DNA from: JBBROS01 sp965213845
GTDB lineage: Bacteria; Pseudomonadota; Alphaproteobacteria; Acetobacterales; Acetobacteraceae
Reading direction: 5' to 3'
Assembly: GCA_965213845.1 (NCBI GenBank)
Contig: CBDCAI010000004.1
Span: 1,798,001 to 1,862,000, forward strand
Length of the DNA stretch: 64,000 nt
Of this stretch, positions 1 through 7,778 are shown piece after piece. The notes under the pieces were generated by a model. That model was not told where the DNA came from and made no database searches. It saw only the letters and a program-made list of their open reading frames with translations. Each line of letters begins with the position of its first letter. Positions within the stretch are counted from its first letter, which is position 1. The translations under genes and the position numbers were made by a program.

Positions 1-914
1 AAGCTGAAGGCGGCGTCGTGGGCGAGGGCGATGCGTTGCCCCGGCGGGGGCAGGAACATGCGTTGCCCCGGCGGGGGCAGGAACATGCGTTGCCCCGGCG
101 GGGGCAGGAGCATGTGTTGCCCCGGTGGGGGCAGGAACATGTATTGCCCCGGTGGGGGCAGGAACATGTGTTGCCCCGGTGGGGGCAAAGCGCTGGCGGT
201 GGATCCGGAATGGGGCTGGACAGGTGTGCCGGCGGCGAGGATGGCGTCGATGTCCAGGCAGCGTTCGGCCATGGCGGCCAGGGCGTCGAGGTAGGCCCGG
301 AGGTCGGGGTGTTCGCGGGCCTGGACGAGGCCCAGGTGGCGTTCGGGCAATGCGAGGCCGGGGTCGCGGGGGATGGCGCCGAGGACGGGCAGGCCGATGG
401 CGGCCAGCGCGGCCTCGATGCCGGCACGGTGGCGGGGGCTGCCGACGCGGTTGAGCACGACGCCGCCGACGCGCACCCCGGGGCGGAAGGTGGCCATCCC
501 GTGGGCGACGGCGGCGGCGGTCTGGGACTGGCCCGACACGTCGAGGACGAGGAGGACGGGGAGGGCGAAGCGTTCGGCGAGGTCGGCGGCGGCCCCGGTG
601 CGGCCGGGCGGGCCGGGGACGCCGTCGAAGAGGCCCATGGCGCTCTCGACGATGAGGACGTCCGACGGTTCGAGGCCGGGGCCGATGGCCAGGTGGTCGA
701 GCAGGGCGGGCGGCATGGCCCAGCTGTCGAGGTTGGTGCCGGGGCGGCCGGAGGCGGCGGCGTGGAAGGCCGGGTCGATGTAGTCGGGACCGGACTTGGC
801 GGTGCGGACGGGGATGCCGCGGGCGCGCAGGGCGGCGACGAGGCCGATGGTGACGGTTGTCTTGCCGGCGCCGGAGCGGGGGGCGGCGACGAGCCAGGCT
901 TTCGAGGCGGTCAT
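1..914 (-). CDS. cobB: Cobyrinate a,c-diamide synthase (3' end outside window)
   Basis: Glutamine-dependent amidation of the a and c side chains of cobyrinate in cobalamin synthesis. The ATG at 914 opens MTASKAWLVAAPRSGAGKTT, a dethiobiotin-synthetase-like P-loop, and about 304 residues of the N-terminal ATPase domain are visible. The conserved stretch RIALAHDAAFSF lies at the window edge; the glutaminase domain would follow beyond it. Immediately before that stretch six PPPGQ-containing copies of a 9-residue repeat (about residues 243-295) are inserted in frame, where homologues have a single PPGQ. Divergent from cbiD, with overlapping start codons. The family call is firm; whether the repeat-bearing enzyme is active cannot be told from sequence. 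Confidence 0.93.
   Translation of the reverse strand, partial: MTASKAWLVAAPRSGAGKTTVTIGLVAALRARGIPVRTAKSGPDYIDPAFHAAASGRPGTNLDSWAMPPALLDHLAIGPGLEPSDVLIVESAMGLFDGVPGPPGRTGAAADLAERFALPVLLVLDVSGQSQTAAAVAHGMATFRPGVRVGGVVLNRVGSPRHRAGIEAALAAIGLPVLGAIPRDPGLALPERHLGLVQAREHPDLRAYLDALAAMAERCLDIDAILAAGTPVQPHSGSTASALPPPGQHMFLPPPGQYMFLPPPGQHMLLPPPGQRMFLPPPGQRMFLPPPGQRIALAHDAAFS
31..187. repeat. 27-bp tandem repeat inside cobB (5 full units plus a partial)
   Basis: Units start at 31, 58, 85, 112, 139 and 166, the last one partial. Because 27 bp is nine codons, any copy number keeps cobB in frame; on the minus strand the unit encodes PPPGQ(H/Y/R)M(F/L)L. Units 1-3 carry gcgg and units 4-6 gtgg at the same place, suggesting at least two rounds of duplication. 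No spacers, so this is not CRISPR. Confidence 0.95.
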
Positions 915-1983
915 GAGGCGGCGTATAGCATGGGGCGTGGGCACGGCATTGCGACGGGGCTGGACGACGGGGGCGTGTGCGGCGGCGGCGGCGAAGGCGG
1001 CCTTTGCGGCGCTGGTGGGCGGGGCGTTTCCGGACCCGGTGGAGATCGGGCTGCCGCGGGGCGGGCGGGTGGCGTTCGCGCTGGCCGAGACGGGGTTCGA
1101 GGCGGGCATGGCGGTCGCGGGGGTGGTGAAGGACGCGGGCGACGACCCCGACGTGACGCATGGGGCGCTGGTGCGGGTCCGGGTGGGGTGGGGCGTGCCG
1201 GGGTCGGGGGTCGTGTTCCGGGCGGGGCCCGGGGTCGGCATGGTGACGCGTCCGGGGCTGGCGCTGCCGCCCGGCGAGCCGGCGATCAACCCGGTGCCGC
1301 GGGCGATGATCGGGGCGGCGCTGGATGAGGTGCAGGCGGGGACGGACGTGGTGGTGGAGGTGGGGGTGCCGGGCGGGGAGGCGCTGGCCGAGCGCACGCT
1401 GAACGGGCGGCTGGGGATCGTGGGCGGGCTTTCGATCCTGGGGACGACGGGGATCGTGGTGCCGTATTCGTGCGCGGCCTGGATCGACACGATCCACCGG
1501 GGGATCGACGTGGCGCGGGCGATGGGGCTGGGGCACGTGGCGGGCAGCACCGGGTCGGTCTCGGAGGCGGCGGCGGCGGCGCTGCACGGGTTGCCGGAGG
1601 TGGCGCTGCTGGAGATGGGGGATTTCGCCGGGGGGATGCTGAAGTATCTGCGGCAGCGGCCGGTGCCGCGCGTGACGGTGGCGGGCGGGGTGGCGAAGAT
1701 GACCAAGCTGGCGCAGGGGCGGCTCGACCTGCATTCGAAGCGGGGCAGCGTGGACATGGCGGCGCTGGCGGGCTGGGCGCCGGCGGAGGTGGCGGGGCAT
1801 GTGGCGGGGGCGAACACGGTGGCGGAGGCCTTCGCCTGCTGCCCGGCGCTGGGGGACCGGGTGGCGGCGGGCGCCTGGGGCACGGCGGCGGGGGTCCTGG
1901 CGGGGACGGGGATCCTGCTGGAGGTCGTGGTGTTCGACCGGGGTGGGGGATTGGTGGGGCGGGCGGGGTTCCGGGCGGTTTGA
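913..1983 (+). CDS. cbiD: Cobalt-precorrin-5B (C1)-methyltransferase CbiD
   Basis: S-adenosylmethionine-dependent methylation at C1 during corrin ring contraction in cobalamin synthesis. The N-terminus contains LRRGWTTGACAAAAAKAA, the hallmark opening of CbiD, followed by the conserved NPVPRAMI region, and the length (356 aa) fits the family. I chose the ATG at 913; a GTG at 937 is nearly as good and would place the signature closer to the start. With the 913 start the codon overlaps the cobB ATG (912-914 on the other strand), so the two genes are strictly head to head. Neighbouring cobB belongs to the same pathway. Confidence 0.92.
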   Translation: MRRRIAWGVGTALRRGWTTGACAAAAAKAAFAALVGGAFPDPVEIGLPRGGRVAFALAETGFEAGMAVAGVVKDAGDDPDVTHGALVRVRVGWGVPGSGVVFRAGPGVGMVTRPGLALPPGEPAINPVPRAMIGAALDEVQAGTDVVVEVGVPGGEALAERTLNGRLGIVGGLSILGTTGIVVPYSCAAWIDTIHRGIDVARAMGLGHVAGSTGSVSEAAAAALHGLPEVALLEMGDFAGGMLKYLRQRPVPRVTVAGGVAKMTKLAQGRLDLHSKRGSVDMAALAGWAPAEVAGHVAGANTVAEAFACCPALGDRVAAGAWGTAAGVLAGTGILLEVVVFDRGGGLVGRAGFRAV

Positions 1984-2020
1984 CTGGGCGCTGGCTAGGG
2001 GTGCCTCGGGCGAGGAAGGG

Positions 2021-2043
2021 GGACCACGAAGACACGAAGGACG
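2021..2043. repeat. Dispersed CACGAAG-type motif, copy 1
   Basis: A 23-bp intergenic stretch built from two ACGAAG steps. It recurs with a single mismatch at 52857-52879. Both copies lie in non-coding gaps. Function unknown. Confidence 0.6.
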
Positions 2044-2199
2044 GGAAGGGTGCGGTGCTCCTGGAGGGCGGGGTTCCTTGGCTGTTTCTTTGACCTGCTG
2101 CGCGGACGGGGTTTGCGTCGTGATCCTTTCGTCGTGCTTGCGGTGGTGGGTCCGTTGCGGGTTCGCTATTGTCCGGCGGTTCGGGTGAGGGCGGTTGGG

Positions 2200-3279
2200 A
2201 TGGGGTGGGGGGGAGCGTTGATGGGGGCCGTCTTGGCGGCCCTGGCGGTCGGGCCGGCGGTGAGGCCGGCGTGGGGGATGCAGTTCGAGGTCGTGCCGCG
2301 GGATGACGGGGATTATGGGATCGTGGGGCAGGGGCCGGTCGTGGGCGGCGACATGGCGCGGCTCTCGGCGGCGGTGCGGTCGCGGCCTTCGGGGTCGCGG
2401 CTGATCATCCTGGTGCTCGACAGCCCCGGGGGCGACGTGGATGAGGGGCTTTCGATGGCCGACGCGATCCACCGGGCGGCGGTGCCGGTCGCGGTGCCGT
2501 CCGGGGCGAAGTGCGCGTCGATCTGCTTCCTGATGTTCGCCGCCTCGCCGCAGCGCTATGCCGCGCAGGACGCGCTGATCGGCGTGCACAGCGCCACGCA
2601 GCGGGCCGGCGAGACCGTTGCGGCGAAGGCGCGGACGACGGAGCTGGCGCGGATCGCGGCGGAGTACGGCGTCCCGGCCGACATCGTGGGGATGATGGTC
2701 CAGGCGCGGCCGCGGCAGATGGAATGGCTGACGCCCGAGGCGCTGGCGGGCATGGACGTGCGGCTTTGGGAGACGTCGGCGGCGGCGAGCGTGGGGCCAC
2801 CCGGGATGCCAGCGCCAGTGCCGCCGCCATCTCTGCCGCCACCTCCGGGGCCGTCGCCGGGGCCGTCGCCGTCCCCGTCCGTGGGACCGGGGCGCCCGGC
2901 AGCCGTGCAGCCTGCCGGGTCGTCCCCCGGCGCGGGGTTTGCCCCCTTGGCGGGCGCGGGGCCGGTGTTCAGCGGGGCGTTGTTCTGTCGCGGCGGGGTG
3001 CGGCAGCTGCAGCTCGAGTTCGCCGAGGCTCGGGACCAGGCGACGCTGTCGTTCTCGCCGGGGCCGGCGAGCCGCGGCGGGTCGAGCGGGTCGTTGCGGG
3101 TGGAGGGGCGGCTCGATCCCGTGTCGGTGACGGTGCGGCCGACGGGCTGGGTGTCGCGGGTCGGGGAGAGTGCGATGGTCGGGTTGACCGGGCGTTCGGA
3201 GGATGGGGGCCAGACCTATCGGGGCCAGGCGGTGGCCGGGGTGGATTGCTCGAGCTTCACGATGAAGCGGACCCGCTGA
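2200..3279 (+). CDS. Exported ClpP/crotonase-fold protein (COG3904-like)
   Basis: A signal peptide (residues 1 to about 26, ending RPAWG) precedes a ClpP-like fold. The features seen are DSPGGDV near residue 74, a serine in CASICF (S107) and a histidine in IGVHSA (H130), which sit like the Ser/His pair of periplasmic ClpP-like proteins. A proline/serine-rich linker (about 200-245) leads to a C-terminal domain of about 110 residues that I do not recognise. ATG 2200 is preferred over the upstream ATG at 2050 because it puts the signal peptide at the N-terminus. Likely periplasmic hydrolase or degenerate homologue; the substrate is unknown. First of three exported proteins in the same direction. 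Confidence 0.75.
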   Translation: MGWGGALMGAVLAALAVGPAVRPAWGMQFEVVPRDDGDYGIVGQGPVVGGDMARLSAAVRSRPSGSRLIILVLDSPGGDVDEGLSMADAIHRAAVPVAVPSGAKCASICFLMFAASPQRYAAQDALIGVHSATQRAGETVAAKARTTELARIAAEYGVPADIVGMMVQARPRQMEWLTPEALAGMDVRLWETSAAASVGPPGMPAPVPPPSLPPPPGPSPGPSPSPSVGPGRPAAVQPAGSSPGAGFAPLAGAGPVFSGALFCRGGVRQLQLEFAEARDQATLSFSPGPASRGGSSGSLRVEGRLDPVSVTVRPTGWVSRVGESAMVGLTGRSEDGGQTYRGQAVAGVDCSSFTMKRTR

Positions 3280-3301
3280 CGGGGTGCGGCGGCATAATGG
3301 C

Positions 3302-3329
3302 TTGTCAAGCGGATCGTTCTCGCTTCAAT
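3302..3329 (+). promoter_or_regulatory. Candidate sigma70-type promoter for the lipoprotein gene
   Basis: TTGTCA (3302-3307) and TTCAAT (3324-3329) are separated by 16 bp in a locally AT-richer pocket about 65 bp upstream of the ATG at 3394. Match by eye only. Confidence 0.3.
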
Positions 3330-3393
3330 TGCTCCAAAACCTAGGTCCAGAGGGACCGGCCCTGCGTCCATGGGCCTTGCCGGGAGTTCAGGA

Positions 3394-4131
3394 ATGTCGC
3401 GGAAGATCAGGGTTGGGCGGGCCGCGATCGCTGGCTGTCTTGCGTTCGTTGCGGGATGCGCGGTGGTGCCACGGGGGTCCAACGTGCAGGTGATGCCGGG
3501 GCCCGGGAAGACGTTCGAGGCGTTCCAGCTGGACCTTGCGTCGTGCCGCGGGTTCGCCTCGCAGCAGGTGGCGGGGCAGGCGGACGTGGCGAACCAGCGT
3601 GTCGTGGCCGGGGCGCTGCTGGGCGTGGATACGAGTGTCGACACGCAGTATGCGCAGGCGGGTATGCAGCAGCAGTACGACAACGCGTTCTCGCAGTGCA
3701 TGTATGCGCGGGGGGACCTGGTGCCGGGCTATTCGCCGGCGCCGCAATATGCGTCGGGGCGGACCGGCGTGGCGGCTGACCCGCTGGTGCGCTCGGTGCA
3801 GTCCGAGCTGATCCGGCTGAGCTATCTGCGGGGCGGGGCCGACGGGCAGTTGGGACCGATGACGACGAACGCGATCCGGACCTTCGAGCGGGCCAACGGC
3901 ATGGCGGCGAACGGGGTTGCGTCGCGGGGCCTGCTGGCGCGGCTGCAGGGCACCACGGTCAGCGCGACGGCGGCGGCACCGGCGGGGTCGTCCGGTGGGG
4001 CGGCGGGCGGAAGCTCGGCTTCGGCAACCCGCCCCAGCGGCTGGGTGGAGCCGGTCAGCCCTGCCTCGGCCAGCGCCGTCTCGCCGGTCGTTGCCGCGCA
4101 GCCGGTCCAGCCTGTCGGCCTGGCGCGGTAG
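3394..4131 (+). CDS. Peptidoglycan-binding lipoprotein
   Basis: The N-terminus ends in the lipobox LAFVAGC with C22 as the lipidated cysteine, so the protein should be membrane-anchored in the periplasm. Residues 30-115 are a glutamine/alanine-rich segment with two cysteines. Residues 128-186 match a PG_binding_1 domain (VRSVQSELIRLSYLRGGADG followed by GPMTTNAIRTFERANG). The tail is low-complexity Ser/Ala/Pro. ATG 3394 follows a gggag ribosome site and gives the proper lipoprotein signal, so I prefer it over ATG 3370. Six bases separate its stop from the next start, so the two are probably co-transcribed. Confidence 0.8.
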   Translation: MSRKIRVGRAAIAGCLAFVAGCAVVPRGSNVQVMPGPGKTFEAFQLDLASCRGFASQQVAGQADVANQRVVAGALLGVDTSVDTQYAQAGMQQQYDNAFSQCMYARGDLVPGYSPAPQYASGRTGVAADPLVRSVQSELIRLSYLRGGADGQLGPMTTNAIRTFERANGMAANGVASRGLLARLQGTTVSATAAAPAGSSGGAAGGSSASATRPSGWVEPVSPASASAVSPVVAAQPVQPVGLAR

Positions 4132-4137
4132 GGCCCC

Positions 4138-5934
4138 GTGGCGTCGCAGGCCGTGGCCGGAGCCTTGGGTGCCGCCTGCCTCATGGCCGGGCTGATCCTG
4201 GCGCCTTGGCCTCATAGGGCCCAGGCCCAGGTGCTGGCTCAGGATCAGGCCCCGCCGGCAGTGGCGGGCGCGCTTCCAGGGGCCGCCGCGCCGGACGCCC
4301 CGCCGAGCGCCCCGGCGGAGGCTTCGCCAGACGCGACACCGGGGGCGTCGCCCGGACCGATGACGAACGGCTTCAAGCGGCTGCAGTCGACGGAGGGGGA
4401 GGCGGGACCCCCGATGACGGCCCCCGCCGCGGCGCCTGCGCCGCGCCTGGTTCCGGTCACGGTGGAGCGGCCGCGGGTCGTGACCACCGGCCGGATCGCG
4501 GATGGCGAGAAGGTCCTGCCGCTATGGGGGGTCGTGGGCCAGGACGGCGAGGCGGCGCAGACGCTGGGGGCGCAGCTGGACAGCGCCGGCGGCCCGTTGA
4601 AGTGCCTGCCGCACGACGACACGGGCTTCGATTGCACCATGTCGAACGGGACGGACCTGGCGTTGTTCGCCCTGGTGAACGGCCAGGCGCAGGTGCGGCC
4701 GGACGCGCCGCCGCTGTATCAGGCACAGGAGGTCGCGGCGCGCGATGCCCGGCGCGGGATCTGGTCCAACCTTCCGCCGCCGCCGGTCTCGCTGCGGCAT
4801 CCCGGCCTATACGACACGGCCACGCTGGTCGCCGACGCCCAGCGGTATCCGCTGTCCGGCATCGAGGGGACCGGCGGACGCCTGGCCGGCGAGATGGCCG
4901 GCTACATTCAGCTGAAGGGCGACGAGGTGACCTGCCAGCCGCAGGGCGAGGGTGGCGGGTATGTCTGCCTGCTGACGGACGGGACAGACATCGCCACCGT
5001 GGCGCTGGTGAACGGGGCGGCCCGTACGACCCCGGACGCGCCCGACGCCTACCGGCTGCAGGAGGCCGATGCGGTGGAGAAGCGTCGTGGGGTCTGGGAA
5101 AAGGTGTCCGACCAGGTGATCCGCGCCACGCTGCGCTACGACGCACAGCGGCGGTCGGCGGGGGATGGCGGCGAGGGGTTCGTGCCGCTCGAGCCTGCTT
5201 CGGCCGACGGGGTGGTCTATGTGGGGGGGCAGCCGACGGCTGCGATCAACGAGGAGACGGTGTTCCTCGTGTACGGCGGGGTGTTGGGCTGGGGCTATTA
5301 CGACCGCGGCCGGCATTGGCACGGGGCGCCGGACCGCTTCTCCCATCATATGGAGCGGTTCCATCCCGAAGGCCGGGGGCTGCGGGGCTACCCCGAACGG
5401 GCCGCGTTCCATCCCGGGGGGCTGGACCGCGGACTGGCCGGCCGGCCCGGTTTCGAACGGGCGGGCCTGGAGCGGCCCGGGGTCGGTTTCGCCAGACCAG
5501 GGTTCGAGAGGGGTGGTTTCAACAGGCCGGTGATGGAGCGGCCGGGGTTCGAGCGGCCGGTGCATCCGGCGTTTCTGGCCCGGCCCGGCGCGGGCGCGGG
5601 CGGTGCGCCTGGTTTGGGGACCTACGGGCGGCCGGGCCCTGGCCTGCAGCAGGCGTCGGTCGGTGCCGGGCGGCCGGGGTTCGTCTCGCCGGGAGGTTCA
5701 CCGCGGTTCGCTTCGCCGGGGCTTCCGCCCCAGGGCATGGCTCGACCGGGTCAGGCGATGCCCGGGATGCGCCCGGGCTTCGCCCCGCCGGGCCGGGTGG
5801 CGATGCCGATGGGTGGGGCGAGGCCTATGGCCGCCCCGGCCTTCGCGCGTCCCGCACCGGCCGCGCAGGTTCGTGTGGCCGCCCCGGTGGCGCGTGCGGC
5901 ACTGCCGGCGCGGACCTGCACCCACAAGTGCTGA
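4138..5934 (+). CDS. Exported protein with two SNase-like repeats and a Gly/Pro-rich tail
   Basis: 598 residues from a GTG start, with a signal peptide of about 30 residues ending RAQAQ. An Ala/Pro-rich spacer is followed by two related modules (about 119-208 and 227-322). Each contains C-L-P/C-Q-P, the pattern DGTD..(L/V)ALVNG..(V/T).PDAP..Y..QE and an ending RRG(I/V)W. This resembles the thermonuclease (SNase) fold, but the catalytic Arg-Asp-Glu set is not evident, so the domains may only bind. Residues 394-590 are tandem RPGFER-like, Gly/Arg/Pro-rich sequence. ATG 4183 is an alternative start. The SNase assignment rests on pattern reading only. Confidence 0.6.
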   Translation: MASQAVAGALGAACLMAGLILAPWPHRAQAQVLAQDQAPPAVAGALPGAAAPDAPPSAPAEASPDATPGASPGPMTNGFKRLQSTEGEAGPPMTAPAAAPAPRLVPVTVERPRVVTTGRIADGEKVLPLWGVVGQDGEAAQTLGAQLDSAGGPLKCLPHDDTGFDCTMSNGTDLALFALVNGQAQVRPDAPPLYQAQEVAARDARRGIWSNLPPPPVSLRHPGLYDTATLVADAQRYPLSGIEGTGGRLAGEMAGYIQLKGDEVTCQPQGEGGGYVCLLTDGTDIATVALVNGAARTTPDAPDAYRLQEADAVEKRRGVWEKVSDQVIRATLRYDAQRRSAGDGGEGFVPLEPASADGVVYVGGQPTAAINEETVFLVYGGVLGWGYYDRGRHWHGAPDRFSHHMERFHPEGRGLRGYPERAAFHPGGLDRGLAGRPGFERAGLERPGVGFARPGFERGGFNRPVMERPGFERPVHPAFLARPGAGAGGAPGLGTYGRPGPGLQQASVGAGRPGFVSPGGSPRFASPGLPPQGMARPGQAMPGMRPGFAPPGRVAMPMGGARPMAAPAFARPAPAAQVRVAAPVARAALPARTCTHKC

Positions 5935-5951
5935 GCAGGCGGCTGTTCAGC
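5930..5951. terminator. Bidirectional stem-loop between convergent genes
   Basis: GCTGA-G-CAG pairs with CTG-T-TCAGC around a GCGG loop, a 9-bp stem with one G-T wobble. It spans both stop codons (5932-5934 and 5947-5949) of the convergent genes. No T run. Confidence 0.4.
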
Positions 5952-6351
5952 CGATCTGCTTGACCCGGGTGCGGCGGGCGGTCTGCAGGGCGCGGGCCTG
6001 ACGCCGGGCCAAGGCGCTGCCGACGGCCAGATCCATGACGGTGATGCCGATGACGGCGATGGTGGCGAGCGCTGCGGCCTTGCGCTGGCGGTTGCTGGGC
6101 AGCAGTGCCGTGCCGAGGACAGCCAGGTCCAAGGCGTCGCCGGCGATTCGCAGGCCGATCGGGCCGGCATTGTCGGGATGGGCGAGGGCGACGAAGCCCG
6201 AGAGCACTTCCCGCGCGCCGAACGCCCGGACGAACATGCTCGGCATGGGCAGGCCGAGCGTCCGCTTGATGGTGCGGCCATAGAGCAGCTCGGCCGTGCC
6301 GAGGACCAGGCTGATCAGGCCGAGGTTCTTGGAGAGTTGGATGTCGTTCAT
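5947..6351 (-). CDS. Small membrane protein of unknown function
   Basis: 134 residues with three or four hydrophobic stretches (about 8-25, 45-60, 68-85 and 92-112) and a basic C-terminus (RRQARALQTARRTRVKQ). Its ATG overlaps the stop of the upstream alcohol dehydrogenase by 4 bp (ATGA), so the two are translationally coupled. I recognise no catalytic motif. It may serve the dehydrogenase at the membrane, but that is only inferred from the coupling. Confidence 0.75.
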   Translation of the reverse strand: MNDIQLSKNLGLISLVLGTAELLYGRTIKRTLGLPMPSMFVRAFGAREVLSGFVALAHPDNAGPIGLRIAGDALDLAVLGTALLPSNRQRKAAALATIAVIGITVMDLAVGSALARRQARALQTARRTRVKQIG

Positions 6352-7523
6352 GGCTTCAGCACCACCTTCACGCAGCCGTCCTGTTTGTCGCGGAACACCT
6401 TGTAGAGGTCGGGCCCGTCCTCGAGCGTGCCGACATGGGTGATCAGGAACGAGGGGTCGATCTCGCCCTTCTCGATTCGGGCCATCAGCTGGTGCTGGTA
6501 TTTCTGAACGGGGGTCTGGGCCATCCTGAACGTCAGGCCGCGGTTGATGGCGCTGCCCATCGGCACCTTGTCCAGCAGGCCGCCATAGACGCCGATGATG
6601 CTGACGATGCCGCCGTTGCGGGTGTTGTTGATGGCCTGGCGCAGCACGTGCGGCCGGTCCGTGCCGATCCAGGCGATCTGCTTGGCGCGGTCCAGCGTCG
6701 CGTCGAAGCTGCCGGCGGGGCTGGCTTCGGTGCCGACGGCGTCGATGCAGGCGTCGGCGCCGCGGCCCTTCGTCATCTGGTTGATGCGGGAATGGACGTC
6801 GTCGTGCATGAAGTCGAGCGTTTCGGCGCCGGCCTGGCGGGCAAGCACGAGGCGCTCGGGGATGGTGTCGACCGCGATCACCCGTTCGGCGCCGAGCATG
6901 AAGGCGGAGCGGATGGCGAACTGGCCGACGGGGCCGCAGCCGAAGACGGCGATGGTGTCGCCCGGCTGGATGTCGCAGAAGTCGGCACCCATGTAGCCCG
7001 TGGGGAAGATGTCGGACAGGAACAGCACCTGGTCGTCGCTGAGTCCAGCCGGGACCTTGATGGGGCCGACGTCGGCGAAGGGGACGCGGAGGTATTCAGC
7101 CTGCCCGCCGGCATAGCCGCCCAGAAGGTGGGTGTAGCCGAACAGTCCGGCGGGGGAGTGCCCCCACAGCGTGGACGCGACGGTGCGGTTGGGCTCGGGG
7201 TTGGAACGCTCGCAGCCGGAGTAGATGCCCTTCTTGCAGAAGAAGCACTCGCCGCAGGAGATGGTGAAGGGCACCACGACCTTGTCGCCGACAGCGAGGT
7301 TCTTGACCTCGGCGCCCAGCTCCACGACCTCGCCCATCGTCTCGTGGCCCATGACGTCGCCGGCGCGCATGCCGGGCATGAAGCCGTTGTAGAGGTGCAG
7401 GTCGCTGCCGCAGATGGCGCAGGCGGTCACCTTGATGATGGCGTCGCGGGGGTGCTCGATCTTCGGGTCGGGCACGGTGTCGCAGCGTATGTCGCCCTTG
7501 CCGTGCCAGCAGAGTGCCTTCAT
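6348..7523 (-). CDS. Zinc-dependent alcohol dehydrogenase (MDR family)
   Basis: 391-residue medium-chain dehydrogenase/reductase. The catalytic zinc site is CAICGSDLHLYNG plus GHETMGEV, structural-zinc cysteines appear as CGECFFCKKGIYSGCE, and the nucleotide-binding motif is VFGCGPVGQFA. The long form with an insertion around residues 110-140 resembles glutathione-dependent formaldehyde dehydrogenase-like enzymes of the FdhA/threonine-dehydrogenase branch. The substrate cannot be read from sequence. Cytoplasmic; first gene of a two-gene unit with the membrane protein that overlaps its stop. Confidence 0.9.
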   Translation of the reverse strand: MKALCWHGKGDIRCDTVPDPKIEHPRDAIIKVTACAICGSDLHLYNGFMPGMRAGDVMGHETMGEVVELGAEVKNLAVGDKVVVPFTISCGECFFCKKGIYSGCERSNPEPNRTVASTLWGHSPAGLFGYTHLLGGYAGGQAEYLRVPFADVGPIKVPAGLSDDQVLFLSDIFPTGYMGADFCDIQPGDTIAVFGCGPVGQFAIRSAFMLGAERVIAVDTIPERLVLARQAGAETLDFMHDDVHSRINQMTKGRGADACIDAVGTEASPAGSFDATLDRAKQIAWIGTDRPHVLRQAINNTRNGGIVSIIGVYGGLLDKVPMGSAINRGLTFRMAQTPVQKYQHQLMARIEKGEIDPSFLITHVGTLEDGPDLYKVFRDKQDGCVKVVLKP

Positions 7524-7778
7524 GGGGGGTCCTCGTCGGGAGTGTGGTCGGGTTGCGGGGCGAGGAACGTCGCGGGGCGGCGGCGGGTTCGGATCACAAG
7601 AAAGGCAGGGCGCGACCGGCAGGGGCTGGGGCGGCTGCCGTGCGCGAAAGTTTACCGCCGACGGGGATGATCGTGTGATCGCTCATCTGTTTGGGTGACG
7701 ACATCCGGACAGCGCGGCCTAGGCTCGAGTCACTGCGCCTGACCGCTCGGCGTGGCGACACCTTAAAAGGAGCCGCGC

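Noticed and set aside
18..1328. 436-residue plus-strand ORF across cobB
   Set aside because: Low-complexity Gly/Ala translation opposite cobB, which has a P-loop and conserved CobB motifs.
7524..7778. Riboswitch upstream of the AIDA/Hint gene
   Set aside because: No recognised aptamer pattern in the 255-bp gap; only small dyads.
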